The notes under the pieces: generated by a model
What the model was told of the DNA's origin: nothing
The model's database searches: none
What the model saw: the letters and a program-made list of their open reading frames with translations, nothing else
From: Arcticibacter tournemirensis
Lineage (GTDB): Bacteria > Bacteroidota > Bacteroidia > Sphingobacteriales > Sphingobacteriaceae
NCBI RefSeq assembly: GCF_006716645.1
Contig: NZ_VFPL01000001.1
Span: 4,216,001 to 4,280,000, forward strand
Length of the DNA: 64,000 bases
Reading direction: 5' to 3'
Shown: one piece after another, positions 23,819 through 34,542 of the stretch
How the letters are laid out: each line of letters starts with the position of its first letter
Position numbering within the stretch: the first letter of the stretch is position 1
Position numbers and translations under genes: made by a program

Positions 23819-26095
23819 ATGAAAAAGTACCTTTACAGCATTTCCCTCCTATTTAGCACCCTCGGTTCTTTTGCGCAAACGGGAACGATCGAAGGAAAGA
23901 TCAGCCACAAAGATTCGGGAGTCGGCCATGCTTCTCTCAAAGTTGAAAATACTGGCAAAGGGACGCTTGCCGACGGGCAGGGACGATTTGTAATAAAGGA
24001 AATCGCTCCCGGCCAACATACCCTGGTTATTTCCTCCATAGGGTTTGAAACATTAAAACTTCCGGTGACAGTTCGTCCCGGCGAGGTAACGGTGGCTAAT
24101 GCTTCCCTGAAAGAGGTATCTTCCTCTCTTAATGATGTCGTGATCACAGGCACCAGGACCAACAGAAGGCGACTGGAGAGTCCGGTGGCTGTGAATATTC
24201 TGGACAGCCGCACTTTTAACATTACACAATCGAACACAGTTTCCGAAGGACTGTGTTTTCAGCCGGGCCTCCGGATGGAAACCGACTGCCAAACCTGCAA
24301 TTACACTCAGTTACGGATGAACGGATTAGGAGGATCGTATTCGCAGGTACTGATTAACAGCAGACCAGTCTTTAGCTCCCTGATGAGTATGTATGGATTA
24401 GATCAGATTCCCTCCAATATGGTCGACCGGATAGAGGTAGTGCGCGGTGGCGGATCCGTATTATACGGCACGTCGGCCATCGCCGGAACAGTCAATATTC
24501 TGACTAAAGAACCGGAGACCAGCTCATTCACCGTTTCATCTAATACAGCATCGATCAAAGGCAAGGCAACCGACAATTTTTTAAACCTGAATGCCAGCGT
24601 CATTAATGACGAAAAAAACGCAGGAGCTTCATTCTTTGCTTCCCACCGTAACCGCGACGCCTATGATGCCAATGGAGATGACTATTCTGAAATAGCTAAG
24701 CTCACCAACAACTCATTCGGATTTAACTCCTTTCTTAAATTCGATCCGCAGAATAAACTGGAGGTCAACGGATGGAGCATTTACGAAGAGCGCCGGGGTG
24801 GCAACAAAATTGAGGAACGGGCCGACAAGGCCGACCAGTCTGAATACCGCCTGCACAACATTCTTCTGGGAGGGTTTAATTTCGACCATTACTCTAAGAA
24901 CAACAAAAACTCGTACAGCATTTATGCTTCAGCACAACATACCCGCCGGACACACTATACGGGCATAGACCAGGCCGACGCCTGGGGGCGTACAAAAAAT
25001 CATTCATTCCAGGGAGGGTTCCAGTACAATCAAGTTTTCGACGATTTTCTGAACGGAAAAAACACACTCACTACAGGAATGGAAATACAAAGCGAATACA
25101 CCTTCGACGAAATAGCCCTCTATAATTATTTGATAGATCAGAGGGTAAACCTTTTAGGCGCCTTTGTCCAGAGCGACTGGGAAATCAACCGTAGCATCAC
25201 GGTTCTGTCAGGTCTCCGGGTAAACAAGTCGAATAAAGTAGACCGCCTCATCTTAACCCCCAGGATCAGCGCCTTATACAAGCCCGGCCAGAATACACAG
25301 ATAAGGGCATCCTACGCCCGCGGATTTAAAGCGCCGCAAGCTTTTGAAACCGATATGCATATCGCCTTTGCCGGAGGAGGTGTTTCTTTAATCAGTATCG
25401 ATCCCGCCCTAAAGGAAGAAACCTCTGATAGTTACAATGTTTCTGTCGACTTTAATAAGGCAAATGAAAAGCTGATCTATGGATTCACAGGCGACGTCTT
25501 TTACACGAACTTGCACGATTCGTTCATCCTCGAAGAAAGAGGCACCGATGAAAACGGAAATCAACGGCTGTTCAGAAAAAATGGAAGTAACTCGACTGTT
25601 AAGGGTATCACGCTCGAAGGACGGATTAACTACAGCCAGAAATTTCAGCTTGAAACCGGTTTAACCGTTCAGAGGGCAGAATACGACCGCCCGGTAGCCT
25701 GGTCTTCAGAACTCCCAGGAAGTCGCGAATACCTGCGCAGTCCTGAAACGTACGGTTTCTATACCCTCAGCATCCTTCCTCAAAGCCGGTTCAATGTTAA
25801 TATTTCAGGGGTTATTACAGGACCGATGAAAGTACCACACTTTGCCGGTGCCCCCGGAGTAAACCAGGACGCATTAATAACTTCACGCACCTTTACGGAA
25901 ACGAATATCCGTCTCTCCTACCGGTTTACCTTGAAAAGCATAAGGCAGGATCTGCAATTCAACGCAGGGATCCAGAACCTTTTCGATCAGTATCAAAAGG
26001 ACTTTGATACCGGGAAGAACCGCGATAGCAACTACATCTATGGTCCTCAAAGGCCCTTTACGGTGTTTGCCGGCATTAAGTTTGGCCTGATGTAA
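23819..26095 (+). CDS. TonB-dependent outer-membrane receptor
   Basis: The 758-residue protein has a signal peptide ending near GSFAQ (residue 20) and a carboxypeptidase-regulatory-like domain (about 23-100). A plug domain follows (DVVITGTRTNRRRLESPVAV, then VDRIEVVRGGGSVLYGTSA), and then a 22-strand barrel. A Cys pair in METDCQTCNYTQLRMNGLGG near residue 157 is typical of one Bacteroidota receptor group. It has no SusD partner, which fits uptake of a metal complex, siderophore or vitamin rather than a glycan. The substrate cannot be read from sequence. Confidence 0.88.
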   Translation: MKKYLYSISLLFSTLGSFAQTGTIEGKISHKDSGVGHASLKVENTGKGTLADGQGRFVIKEIAPGQHTLVISSIGFETLKLPVTVRPGEVTVANASLKEVSSSLNDVVITGTRTNRRRLESPVAVNILDSRTFNITQSNTVSEGLCFQPGLRMETDCQTCNYTQLRMNGLGGSYSQVLINSRPVFSSLMSMYGLDQIPSNMVDRIEVVRGGGSVLYGTSAIAGTVNILTKEPETSSFTVSSNTASIKGKATDNFLNLNASVINDEKNAGASFFASHRNRDAYDANGDDYSEIAKLTNNSFGFNSFLKFDPQNKLEVNGWSIYEERRGGNKIEERADKADQSEYRLHNILLGGFNFDHYSKNNKNSYSIYASAQHTRRTHYTGIDQADAWGRTKNHSFQGGFQYNQVFDDFLNGKNTLTTGMEIQSEYTFDEIALYNYLIDQRVNLLGAFVQSDWEINRSITVLSGLRVNKSNKVDRLILTPRISALYKPGQNTQIRASYARGFKAPQAFETDMHIAFAGGGVSLISIDPALKEETSDSYNVSVDFNKANEKLIYGFTGDVFYTNLHDSFILEERGTDENGNQRLFRKNGSNSTVKGITLEGRINYSQKFQLETGLTVQRAEYDRPVAWSSELPGSREYLRSPETYGFYTLSILPQSRFNVNISGVITGPMKVPHFAGAPGVNQDALITSRTFTETNIRLSYRFTLKSIRQDLQFNAGIQNLFDQYQKDFDTGKNRDSNYIYGPQRPFTVFAGIKFGLM

Positions 26096-26124
26096 TGCAA
26101 GCAGTTTCGGAATATCTTTTAAGA

Positions 26125-26169
26125 CCAAAGGCCCGAAAACGATGCAGAACATCATTTTTGGGCCTTTGG
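26125..26169. terminator. Bidirectional hairpin terminator between receptor and SusD genes
   Basis: CCAAAGGCCC (26125-26134) pairs with GGGCCTTTGG (26160-26169). The stem continues inward through AAAACGATG/CATCATTTT to 18 of 20 paired positions around the loop CAGAA. It lies between two convergent genes and can end transcription from either side. Confidence 0.75.
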
Positions 26170-26191
26170 ATATTTAAATATGCTGCGGGAA

Positions 26192-27649
26192 TTAATAGCC
26201 TTGGTTTTGCTGTGCTTTTAATCCCGGATTTGCATTGATCTCTGTCTGCGAAATGGGCAGTCTCGTTTTGTAAAAGCTCCTGTTGATGGATGTCTCCCGA
26301 CCTGCAACACTTAAGCCGCCGAGTTCATCATTGAACGTAATTGTTTTATTTAAGCGGATCATGTCAAAAAACCTATGACCTTCACCTAACAACTCCTTGC
26401 TTCTCTCGTCGAGGATCATATCAAGGCTGATAGTTGCCTCTGTCGCAGGCGCAAGGTTCGGAGCGCGCTTGCGAATGGCATTCAGGTAGGTCACAGCCTT
26501 CGCCTTATCGGTTGGAAGCGCAGCTTCGGCGGCAATCAGGTAAATTTCAGAGAGCCGTATCACCTTAATATTCACGGCAGTATTCGTGGCCTTACCATCC
26601 CCTTCCAAAGTAGTGCTACCGCTATATTTATACAAGGAGCCCATACGTGTCGCCGAGGTTTCGTCGCGGGCTAAAATGCCCCAGCGAACATCATTGGGAT
26701 CCTGACGCAGACGGTCCAGATAGTAATCACTTACTAAAAACTGTCCCAGCGCATTGTTGGATCCATGTCCGCTGCGACGAAGATAGACGCCCAAAGCAGA
26801 AGTACCCAAATCATTCTCCGTTGCAAAAACACCCAGTTCGAAGATCGACTCGGAGCCAAATGGTGTTTTCCACGAAGCCACCCACGCGGCATTGCTATAC
26901 AAGCTGTAAAGCGCGGTTTTGCTGATTACTTCTTCTGCAGCAATCAGCGCATTCGCGTAATCCTTCATGTAAAGATATACCCGGGCCTGCATCGCCAGGT
27001 TAGTATAGTAATTTATGTAGCCCTTAGTGATTGTTTTAGGCAATAAAGGAGCCGCTTTAGTAAGATCTGCCAGTATTTGTGTATAATTCTGTTCAACTGT
27101 TGCACGAAGTGGCTGAGCCTCCGAACCTAGTCTTGTCGTTACATTGGGAACACCAAATGAACTTTTATCATCATCATACGACTTGCCATACAGACGCACC
27201 AGATCAAAATGCATGATCGCCCGGGCAGTCAAAGCCTGTGCCTTGTAAGTATCAAAACTCGCATTAGGAGCAGTAGCTTCGATTGTCGCAATACCTTCGA
27301 GAATGTTGTTGGCCTGATGAATACCATTGTAAATCTGAAGCCATGTCCCCGAAAAGCTGTTCGTGGTTGCTGTGTGGTTAAATGTGTATAGCGCATCTAA
27401 GCCCCGCCCCTGGGAATATACCGTCAGATCACCCCCTTTGGCATCACCATACATAATAAAATTTCTCCCGTAATAGTTCACATCGGTCATGCTGTTCATC
27501 ATTCCATTCACCATTATCTGCGCGTCGGCAGGTGTCTGAATAGAAGTCTCCACCTTACCCATATTGGTTGGCTCTACATCGAGGAAGTCCTTACATGACG
27601 ACAGGCTTAAAGCCACAAGACCTGCTAAAAATATTTTTGTTGCTTTCAT
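26192..27649 (-). CDS. SusD/RagB-like nutrient-binding lipoprotein
   Basis: The 485-residue protein has a signal ending at the lipobox SLSSC (Cys19) followed by KDFLDVEP, the standard start of a mature SusD. TPR-like helices and the C-terminal RRFD-like EGHRFFDMIRLNK segment support the family. SusD proteins sit on the outer surface and close over the SusC channel to capture a glycan or peptide. Its SusC partner directly upstream is disrupted by a frameshift, so this SusD may lack a working channel. No glycosidase gene accompanies the pair. Confidence 0.9.
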   Translation of the reverse strand: MKATKIFLAGLVALSLSSCKDFLDVEPTNMGKVETSIQTPADAQIMVNGMMNSMTDVNYYGRNFIMYGDAKGGDLTVYSQGRGLDALYTFNHTATTNSFSGTWLQIYNGIHQANNILEGIATIEATAPNASFDTYKAQALTARAIMHFDLVRLYGKSYDDDKSSFGVPNVTTRLGSEAQPLRATVEQNYTQILADLTKAAPLLPKTITKGYINYYTNLAMQARVYLYMKDYANALIAAEEVISKTALYSLYSNAAWVASWKTPFGSESIFELGVFATENDLGTSALGVYLRRSGHGSNNALGQFLVSDYYLDRLRQDPNDVRWGILARDETSATRMGSLYKYSGSTTLEGDGKATNTAVNIKVIRLSEIYLIAAEAALPTDKAKAVTYLNAIRKRAPNLAPATEATISLDMILDERSKELLGEGHRFFDMIRLNKTITFNDELGGLSVAGRETSINRSFYKTRLPISQTEINANPGLKAQQNQGY

Positions 27650-27668
27650 CTTATCAAATCAAAACTCA

Positions 27669-30600
27669 TTAGAAACTAAATTCAACGCCCATTGTATAGG
27701 TCTTTCCGAAAGGTGTCTCCCAGCCCCTGGTGCCATACTCATTTACTTCAGGATCGGCTATTTTATACTTTGAAAATGTCAGAAGATTGCTGCCGTTGAG
27801 ATATACCCTGGCATTCGAAACACCGATCCTTTTGATCAGATCCTTCGGCAAATTATAAGCAAGCGTTACGTTTTTAAGCCTTAGGAAGCTGGCATCGTGC
27901 ATCTGACGGTTGCTGAATTGCTGCGGGTCGGTCAGGTCTAAACCAGACAAGGCAGGTAAAGTTCCTTCCGGGTTTTCAGCGGTCCACATCTCCTCATAGT
28001 AGATCTGCGATCTAATCCTCTCCCAATAGTATCCATCATCTGCCACGTCTTTAAAAGCAGCATCATACAGATAACCACCTATCTTATAGTTAAAATTCAG
28101 ACCGAGGGTGAATCCCTTGTATTCCAGATCGGTATTAATCCCGCCGTATACATCCGGGATTGCAGAGCCTAAAACTGTATAATTAGCCTTTGAATAATCA
28201 AAGGTTGCACCCCTGCCGTTATGTATGAAGTCGCCTTCACTCTCACCCTCCGGCGAGTTTACATACCAAACGTTTCGGCCGCTTGCAGGATGAACACCGG
28301 CCCACTCATATCCCCAGAACGCACGTGTCGACTCGCCTTCCCTGAAGATATATTGCGCCCTCCTGTCTTCAACTGACAAAGTAGGATCAATCCATACAAT
28401 ATCATTCGCTGCAGCAGCGCCTTCTGCCTTATACAGTTTTGTAACCTTCGATTTTAAAAATGCGGCATTTACACTTGCGCTCCATCTCAGGTCATTCCTG
28501 CGGATAATATCGCCGCCCAGTTCCACTTCAATGCCCCGGTTATTAATTTCGCCTACGTTCTTAAGAGTATTCGGTATACCGACCACCAATGACAAGGGAA
28601 CATTCTGAAGCAGATTTTTTGAGTTTCTGTTAAAATATTCAACAGATCCGCTGATCCTTTGGTTAAATAATCCAAACTCGACGGCCAGGTTCGAAGAGTA
28701 GCTGGTTTCCCAGGTGAGGTTGGGATCAGCGATGGTAACGATAGCACCGGCCGGCTGATTCATGTATTTTGATTTATAGCTGGTCAGATTCCTCCAGCCA
28801 TAATCGTCGGTAGGAAGCGTTCCATTTGTACCATACGAAGCCCTCAGCCGAAGGTTGCTCACGTAGTCAACCTCTTTCATAAAATCTTCGTTGCCAATAG
28901 TCCAGGCTCCGGCTACCGACCAGAAATTCCCCCAGCGTGTATCCGGGCCGAGTCTTGAAGATCCATCACGGCGGAACGAGGCCGATGCATAATATTTCTG
29001 CCCATAGTTATACTCGGCACGGGTAAATCCCGATAGCAGGTTATTCCCCCACTCATAGGCATTTGCCGTGAGCACACCTGCAGTTTCTACAGTACGTAAC
29101 GAACTCGACGCAAGATTTGTACCGGTGGAACGCTGAAAATCGGTTTCATTCTTTTCTGCTTCAAATCCGGCCAGCATGCCGATGTTATGTAGTCCGAATT
29201 GCTTCGCATAATTCAGCGTAGTGGAAGATACGAGCTTATTGATATTGGTGGTCATCTCGTTCACTGAGCCATTGGTACCGGATCCATTAAAGTGAAGAGC
29301 ACTGTAGTAAATATGATCTTTAACCTGCACATTATCGTACGAGAACACTGATTTGAGGTTCAGTTCAGGAAGAAATTTGATATTGAGGGTCTCATTTGCC
29401 GTTATCCTTCGTGTGATCGAACTATTCTCCCACTCATTGTCGTAGTATACAGCATTTTGAGCGAGACTGCCATACCTTGCGGTAAAAGGCTGACCGGTTT
29501 TATAATCCGTAGGCCAGTAAAATGGCCATAGCAGATTCCTGGTTTGCATAAAGTAGTTCGAGTTGGTGTTTCTCGAATCGTTATATCCCTCCTGGCCGGT
29601 CCTCCCGATGTTCACGTTCGATATAAACTCTACATACTTCCCTACTTTCTGAGCTAAATTCACGCGGCCGGCCACGCGGTCGAAACTATTGATTTTAACG
29701 CGGCTCTGATCTTTCGTATAAGACAAAGAAGAATAGTACGTAGTGTTTGCATCACCACCGCTTACAGAAAAGTCATTTGTCTGATACACGCCCGTTCTGA
29801 AGAGTGCGTCCTCCCAGTCAAAGTAAGTACCTTCACGGTTCACTATTCCATCGGTCATACCTTTGATGATGACATTTTCAGATAAGCCCGTCCCTGCCGT
29901 CTCAAAATAATAGCCATGCCTGTTAAACTTGCCATTAAGCCTTCTTAAAGCATCTGCATTTGCAGCCGCTTCTGTTTTTTTGCCGGCAATATTATAGTCG
30001 TAAAAAACCCGGTATAACATGTTCGTTTGTTCCTGGATCCCCGCCGGCTCATAGTTATCGGTTGCCCATGAAGGAGTAAAGCCAACAGAGGATTTAAAGT
30101 TGACCACAGGCCTGCCGCTTTTCCCTCGCTTTGTAGTCACGATAATCACTCCGTTTGCTGCTCTTGAACCGTACAGGGAAGATGCCGCAGCATCTTTCAG
30201 TATGGTGATCGATTCAATATCAGAAGGATTTATCGAACTCATCACATTGTTGGTGGCAGTAGTATAGTCCTTCATCTGCCCCGCATTTCCGGATACCGCC
30301 GGAACTCCGTCAATGACATACAGAGGCTCATTTGTGGCGCTCATGGAGCCAACTCCCCTGATCCGTATCATTGGAGCAGATCCGGCCTGCCCCGACGCAG
30401 AGGTGATCTGCACACCAGGTGTCCGCCCGATCATGGCAGTCTCAAAGGAAGCGGCAGGAACGTCTTTAATTGCGCTCTGCTTAATAACAGAGGCTGAGCC
30501 TGTATACGTTCCCTTTGTCGCTGTCCCATAGGCTACCACCATTACTTCCTGGAGGGCCTGATTATCCAACTGAAGGGCCGCGTCCTTTCACCTGTATTTC

Positions 30601-30840
30601 CAGCTTTTTATACCCTAAAGCTGAAAAAATAAGAGTACCATTCTGGGGTACGTTATCGAGCGAATAAGCTCCGTTTAAATCAGTGGATGCCCCTTTCGAC
30701 GTACCCTTTAAGAGCACAGTAGAAAAAACACCTTTTCCATCTTCTGCAGATGTGACTTTTCCCGTCACCCTGATTTGTCCCTGTGCAAATGTTGCCAGGT
30801 AAAGCAGGACACTAAATAAAATCAGTAGAGATTTTCTCAT
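27669..30840 (-). pseudogene. SusC/RagA-like TonB-linked channel, split by a frameshift
   Basis: The 5' part (30840 to 30562) encodes a signal peptide from MRKSLLILFS and a regulatory-like domain ending GYKKLEIQVKGRG, then runs into a stop. The following frame resumes in the same place with DAALQLDNQALQEVMVVAYG, the SusC hinge and plug start, and continues for about 966 residues to a normal barrel end (TYTMGVEFSF). The two halves together make one full SusC. The break lies at about 30565-30590, between GGACGC and GACGC-like repeats. It is either a real mutation or a sequence error. Confidence 0.85.
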
Positions 30841-31070
30841 AATAACACAAATAGGTTCTAAAATGAAAGAAATTGTTCCAATAAGCGTATATACATTCAG
30901 GGGCACGATAGTTTTCGGTATATACAATTACAATATTATTATTTATTATGAAGAATGATATTATATTTTTGAAAAAAACTTCTTTTTCTTTAATCATTTA
31001 TCAATAATATCCTGTTACTCACCATGAAGTCCGTTAATTAAACCATGTACCTTTACAAAAAGACTAAACG

Positions 31071-31793
31071 ATGAAAGCAAATTACTCGCAGAAGGCGTCT
31101 AATGCCGAGATCAGAACAAGGTTCGATAATGATGTAGAACGGTTTTCAAACCTCGAAACTGGCCAGCAAACCACTATCGATGCGGCACTTACAATGGAAC
31201 TATGCACAGAGGCTGCGAAATACACAACCCCCCAAGGCAAAGAACTGCTTGATATTGGCTGCGGGGCAGGAAACTATTCCTTAAAGATGCTGAGTAAGCT
31301 ACCCGATCTGAATTGCACATTAAATGATCTGAGTATGCCTATGCTTGAAAGGGCTAAAGCACGGGTATCCTCACAAACCAATGGAGAAACAACCATTATA
31401 CAGGATGATATGCGTAACTTAAATTTGCCCGACAATCATTTCGATATCGTGCTGGCAGCGGCAACCTTGCATCATTTGCGTGACGACGCCGACTGGGAAC
31501 TGGTTTTCGGGAAGATTTACAGGTGTATAAAGCCGGGGGGCAGCTTCTGGATCTCCGACCTGATCGGCCATGATTCTCCCCCAATTGACAAGCTTTTCCA
31601 GGGGAAGTACAGTGAATACCTGGAAACCCTCGGAGGCCCCGGATACCGGCAAAAAGTATTGGACTATATTGATCACGAGGACACCCCCCGTTCCCTGAAC
31701 TACCAGCTGGCTTTATTGAGCCGGGTTGGCCTTAAACATACCGAAGTGCTACATAAAAATTCCTGCTTTGCCGCATTCGGGGGAATAAAATAA
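31071..31793 (+). CDS. Class I SAM-dependent methyltransferase
   Basis: The 240-residue protein shows the SAM-binding motif ELLDIGCGAGNYSLKML near residues 58-74, then NDLSMPMLERAKAR and a QDDMRNLNLPDNHFDIV segment, matching motifs II to IV of Methyltransf_11/25 proteins. AAATLHHLRDD follows. The substrate cannot be predicted. A TACCTTTA element (31048-31055) close to the -7 consensus lies 15 bases upstream, and a strong terminator follows, so it is a single-gene unit. Confidence 0.82.
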   Translation: MKANYSQKASNAEIRTRFDNDVERFSNLETGQQTTIDAALTMELCTEAAKYTTPQGKELLDIGCGAGNYSLKMLSKLPDLNCTLNDLSMPMLERAKARVSSQTNGETTIIQDDMRNLNLPDNHFDIVLAAATLHHLRDDADWELVFGKIYRCIKPGGSFWISDLIGHDSPPIDKLFQGKYSEYLETLGGPGYRQKVLDYIDHEDTPRSLNYQLALLSRVGLKHTEVLHKNSCFAAFGGIK

Positions 31794-31815
31794 ACACAGG
31801 TTCTATAGTATTACT

Positions 31816-31849
31816 AAGGCCGCCCCAAAGGTTCGGGGCGGCCTTTTCT
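31816..31849 (+). terminator. Rho-independent terminator after the methyltransferase gene
   Basis: AAGGCCGCCCC (31816-31826) and GGGGCGGCCTT (31835-31845) form a perfect 11-bp stem with an 8-base loop, followed by a short T-run. Confidence 0.85.
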
Positions 31850-31894
31850 ATCAATTAATTAATCAGAAATGTCGATATAAAAAGAGTCGCTCTC

Positions 31895-32371
31895 TTACAG
31901 AGCGTATTTGAAGGACAGTCCGAAACGTCCTGCTTCAAAATCAGTATCTTCGGTCAGATCCCACATCGGGCGCCAGTCAAATCCAACAGCTATCGGAGCT
32001 TTGGGAACTTTAAACTCCATCCCAGCCTGAGGACGGATTAAAAAACCTGTAAGATCATCACCAAAATAAACCTGGGGACCTATACCGGCATTCCAGCTCA
32101 GGCCGCTCGCATTAGGAATTGGCTTATTATACGAATATTCAACTCCCAGTACAGTAAGGTCGTTGCCAAACATGATCATCGCCTGTCCGGCATCATGCTC
32201 TGTGAAGAAATGTTTCACATGAGGGCCAACAAAAGTTCCGCCGTTTCCAAGATCCAGGAACAAACCGAAGCTTGTATTGTAAGGCGCTGCGGTTTTCTGG
32301 GCGTGCAAAACGGCGCCAAACATCAGAGGTAATACTGTAGCGAGTACTGTGGTTAAAAGAGCTTTTTTCAT
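31895..32371 (-). CDS. Outer-membrane beta-barrel-like secreted protein
   Basis: The 158-residue protein starts at MKKALLTTVL with a clear signal peptide ending at VLHAQ. The mature part alternates hydrophobic and polar residues with many Gly and aromatic residues and ends FGLSFKYAL, with a C-terminal hydrophobic residue as in barrel proteins. An upstream in-frame ATG would place 31 charged residues before the signal and is rejected. I do not recognise a specific family. It diverges from the histidine kinase gene. Confidence 0.65.
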   Translation of the reverse strand: MKKALLTTVLATVLPLMFGAVLHAQKTAAPYNTSFGLFLDLGNGGTFVGPHVKHFFTEHDAGQAMIMFGNDLTVLGVEYSYNKPIPNASGLSWNAGIGPQVYFGDDLTGFLIRPQAGMEFKVPKAPIAVGFDWRPMWDLTEDTDFEAGRFGLSFKYAL

Positions 32372-32553
32372 AATTAGTTTTTTAGATGAAACCATACATA
32401 TTTGCTTTTCAAAGTTGCGGAATACAAACGCTTTTTGAAATCCGCTGATTCTGGTATATTTCATCTCATGGTTTTCAGGTATTTTGCTAAAAACTTATGC
32501 GGCCTTCAGCAGCTTTGGTTATATTGCTTACATACTCTCCTCGCCTGCTACTT

Positions 32554-34542
32554 ATGAAGAAGTATTTTTTCTTTTTGACGTTTATTTGTCTATACGGTTC
32601 AGTAATGGCCCAGCAGCTGATTACTGCTCAGCCCGATAGTCTTGAACTGGCTCTAAAGAAAAGCAGAAACTATAAGGAGCGGGCAAAAGCGCTTGCAGAC
32701 CTTTCTGATTTCTGGATTTATACCGACTCGGCAAAGTCAATGAACTACGCCCTTCAGGTGATGACCCTGTACAGGCAGCATAACGACAAGCAGGGGATTG
32801 GAATAGGCCATTACTATATAGCAGGTGTTTACATGGAAAACGACAACGGCAAAATGGCTGAAGCCGAATTTCGGAAAGCAGTGAACATATTGCAGAAAGA
32901 CAGTTCTTATCTGTCGCAGCATTACCTGGCCCGGGTATGGCATAATCTTGGTGTATTGCTTCAACGCGAAGGAGACGCTTACGGATACTTAAATATACTC
33001 CTTAATAAAGCTGTGCCGATCCTCGAATCTATTAAGGATACAATTACACTCGCACGGAACTATAACGACATTGGAAGCGCATTTCAGAATACCCAGCAGT
33101 TCGAAAAATCACTCTCCTGGTACAAAAAGGCGATAAAAACCCTGCAGCACTTCCCTAATTACGAAGACCTCGCCCTCGCCTACCTTGGAGCAGCCAGAGC
33201 ATTGTTGTTTAAAGAGGATTTCTCTGATCGCCCCTCACGTCAGATCAAAGCTTATCTTAATTTAACTGCAGACGTTTTAAAACCGAACCCCAAAGCATAT
33301 CCCTGGATAGACTACTATACAAACGAAGGGCTGTACTATCTTCATATCGTTAAACGACCAGATCTTGCCATCAGAAGTTATGATCAGGGACTACTTCTGG
33401 CCCAGGAAACACACCAGGAGTATCCTCAGCTTGAATTGCTTAACCGCAAGTATTATCTCTATTACAAACAGGGTGACTATAAAAAAGCGAGGACTACTGC
33501 TTATCAACTATATAAGCTGGCAAGCAAGTACCCCATTTCAAAGAACCTCCTTGTTATTTTAAAGAACTTAGTGGATGCAGAAGAAAAGAACGGTAACGAA
33601 GCCAGGGCCTTTCAGCTGCTAAAGCAGTATACTGCCCTGTCCGACAGTCTCAAGGTGGAAGAAACCAATATCCGGTTAAATGAACTGGAGAAAAAGTATG
33701 AGCAGCAAACAAAGGAAAAGAAGATCCTTCAGCTCCAGGCAGATAACTCACTGAAAAGTGCCGAGCTCGACTACAACAGAACACTTCTGTTAAGTATTTC
33801 AGGATTACTGATAAGTGTGATTATCCTTTCGGTGCTAGTGTATCTTCTACACCGCAACAAGCAAAAGCTGCGGGAAAAACAGAAAGAAATGCAGCAGGAA
33901 CAACTGTTCTTCGATGCACTTAATCAGGGACAGGAGCAGGAACGCAAACGTCTGGCTGGCGACCTTCACGATGGACTCGGGGGACTGCTGTCTAACATCA
34001 AACTCCTAATTTCGAAGGAAACAGACTGTGATGAAAGCAATTCTTCATGGGATAAACAAAACAAGCTAATCCTCCAAAAACTGGATAATGCGATGAATGA
34101 ACTGCGGCGGATAGCACGAAACCTGATGCCCGAAACACTCCTTCGGTTTGGTTTAACCACAGCCCTGAGGGACTATTGTGAGGATCTCGAAAAATCGGGG
34201 GTGAAGATTTCACTTCAGACCTACGGAATAGGCACACACCACGACAAAAACGAGCTGATTATGATCTACCGCATCATACAGGAGCTTATCAGTAATGCTA
34301 TAAAGCATGCCGAAGCCGAAACTATCCTGGTTCAATGTATTCAGAATGATGAAAAGATCTTTATTACTATAGAGGATGACGGCAAGGGTTTTGATAAAGA
34401 AATTATGAGTACCAATCCCGGCCTGGGATTGTCGACGGTAAGGAACAGAGTTGCTTACCTGAAAGGCACACTGGATATTCAGTCAAAAAAAGATGTAGGA
34501 ACTACCATTAATATAGAATTTAATGCTCAGCAAACCACTTAA
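32554..34542 (+). CDS. TPR-containing sensor histidine kinase (NarX/HisKA_3 type)
   Basis: The 662-residue protein begins with a signal peptide (MKKYFFFLTF to VMAQ). The periplasmic part is helical with TPR-like repeats (for example NYNDIGSAFQNTQQFEKSLS). A coiled coil precedes a transmembrane helix (about 410-432). The cytoplasmic part has a HisKA_3 domain with the phosphoacceptor histidine in RLAGDLHDGLGGLLSNIK (about residue 471) and a HATPase domain (ELISNAIKHAEA, then GLGLSTVRNRV). I start at the ATG that begins the signal peptide. Its 3' end overlaps the regulator gene by 20 bases, a clear operon. Confidence 0.9.
   Translation: MKKYFFFLTFICLYGSVMAQQLITAQPDSLELALKKSRNYKERAKALADLSDFWIYTDSAKSMNYALQVMTLYRQHNDKQGIGIGHYYIAGVYMENDNGKMAEAEFRKAVNILQKDSSYLSQHYLARVWHNLGVLLQREGDAYGYLNILLNKAVPILESIKDTITLARNYNDIGSAFQNTQQFEKSLSWYKKAIKTLQHFPNYEDLALAYLGAARALLFKEDFSDRPSRQIKAYLNLTADVLKPNPKAYPWIDYYTNEGLYYLHIVKRPDLAIRSYDQGLLLAQETHQEYPQLELLNRKYYLYYKQGDYKKARTTAYQLYKLASKYPISKNLLVILKNLVDAEEKNGNEARAFQLLKQYTALSDSLKVEETNIRLNELEKKYEQQTKEKKILQLQADNSLKSAELDYNRTLLLSISGLLISVIILSVLVYLLHRNKQKLREKQKEMQQEQLFFDALNQGQEQERKRLAGDLHDGLGGLLSNIKLLISKETDCDESNSSWDKQNKLILQKLDNAMNELRRIARNLMPETLLRFGLTTALRDYCEDLEKSGVKISLQTYGIGTHHDKNELIMIYRIIQELISNAIKHAEAETILVQCIQNDEKIFITIEDDGKGFDKEIMSTNPGLGLSTVRNRVAYLKGTLDIQSKKDVGTTINIEFNAQQTT

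Noticed and set aside
30562-30840. The N-terminal SusC fragment as a separate small secreted protein
   Set aside because: Its sequence continues into the SusC hinge in the next frame, so it is the broken start of one gene.
32372-32464. Upstream in-frame ATG for the outer-membrane barrel protein
   Set aside because: It would place 31 charged residues before a clear signal peptide that starts with its own ATG.
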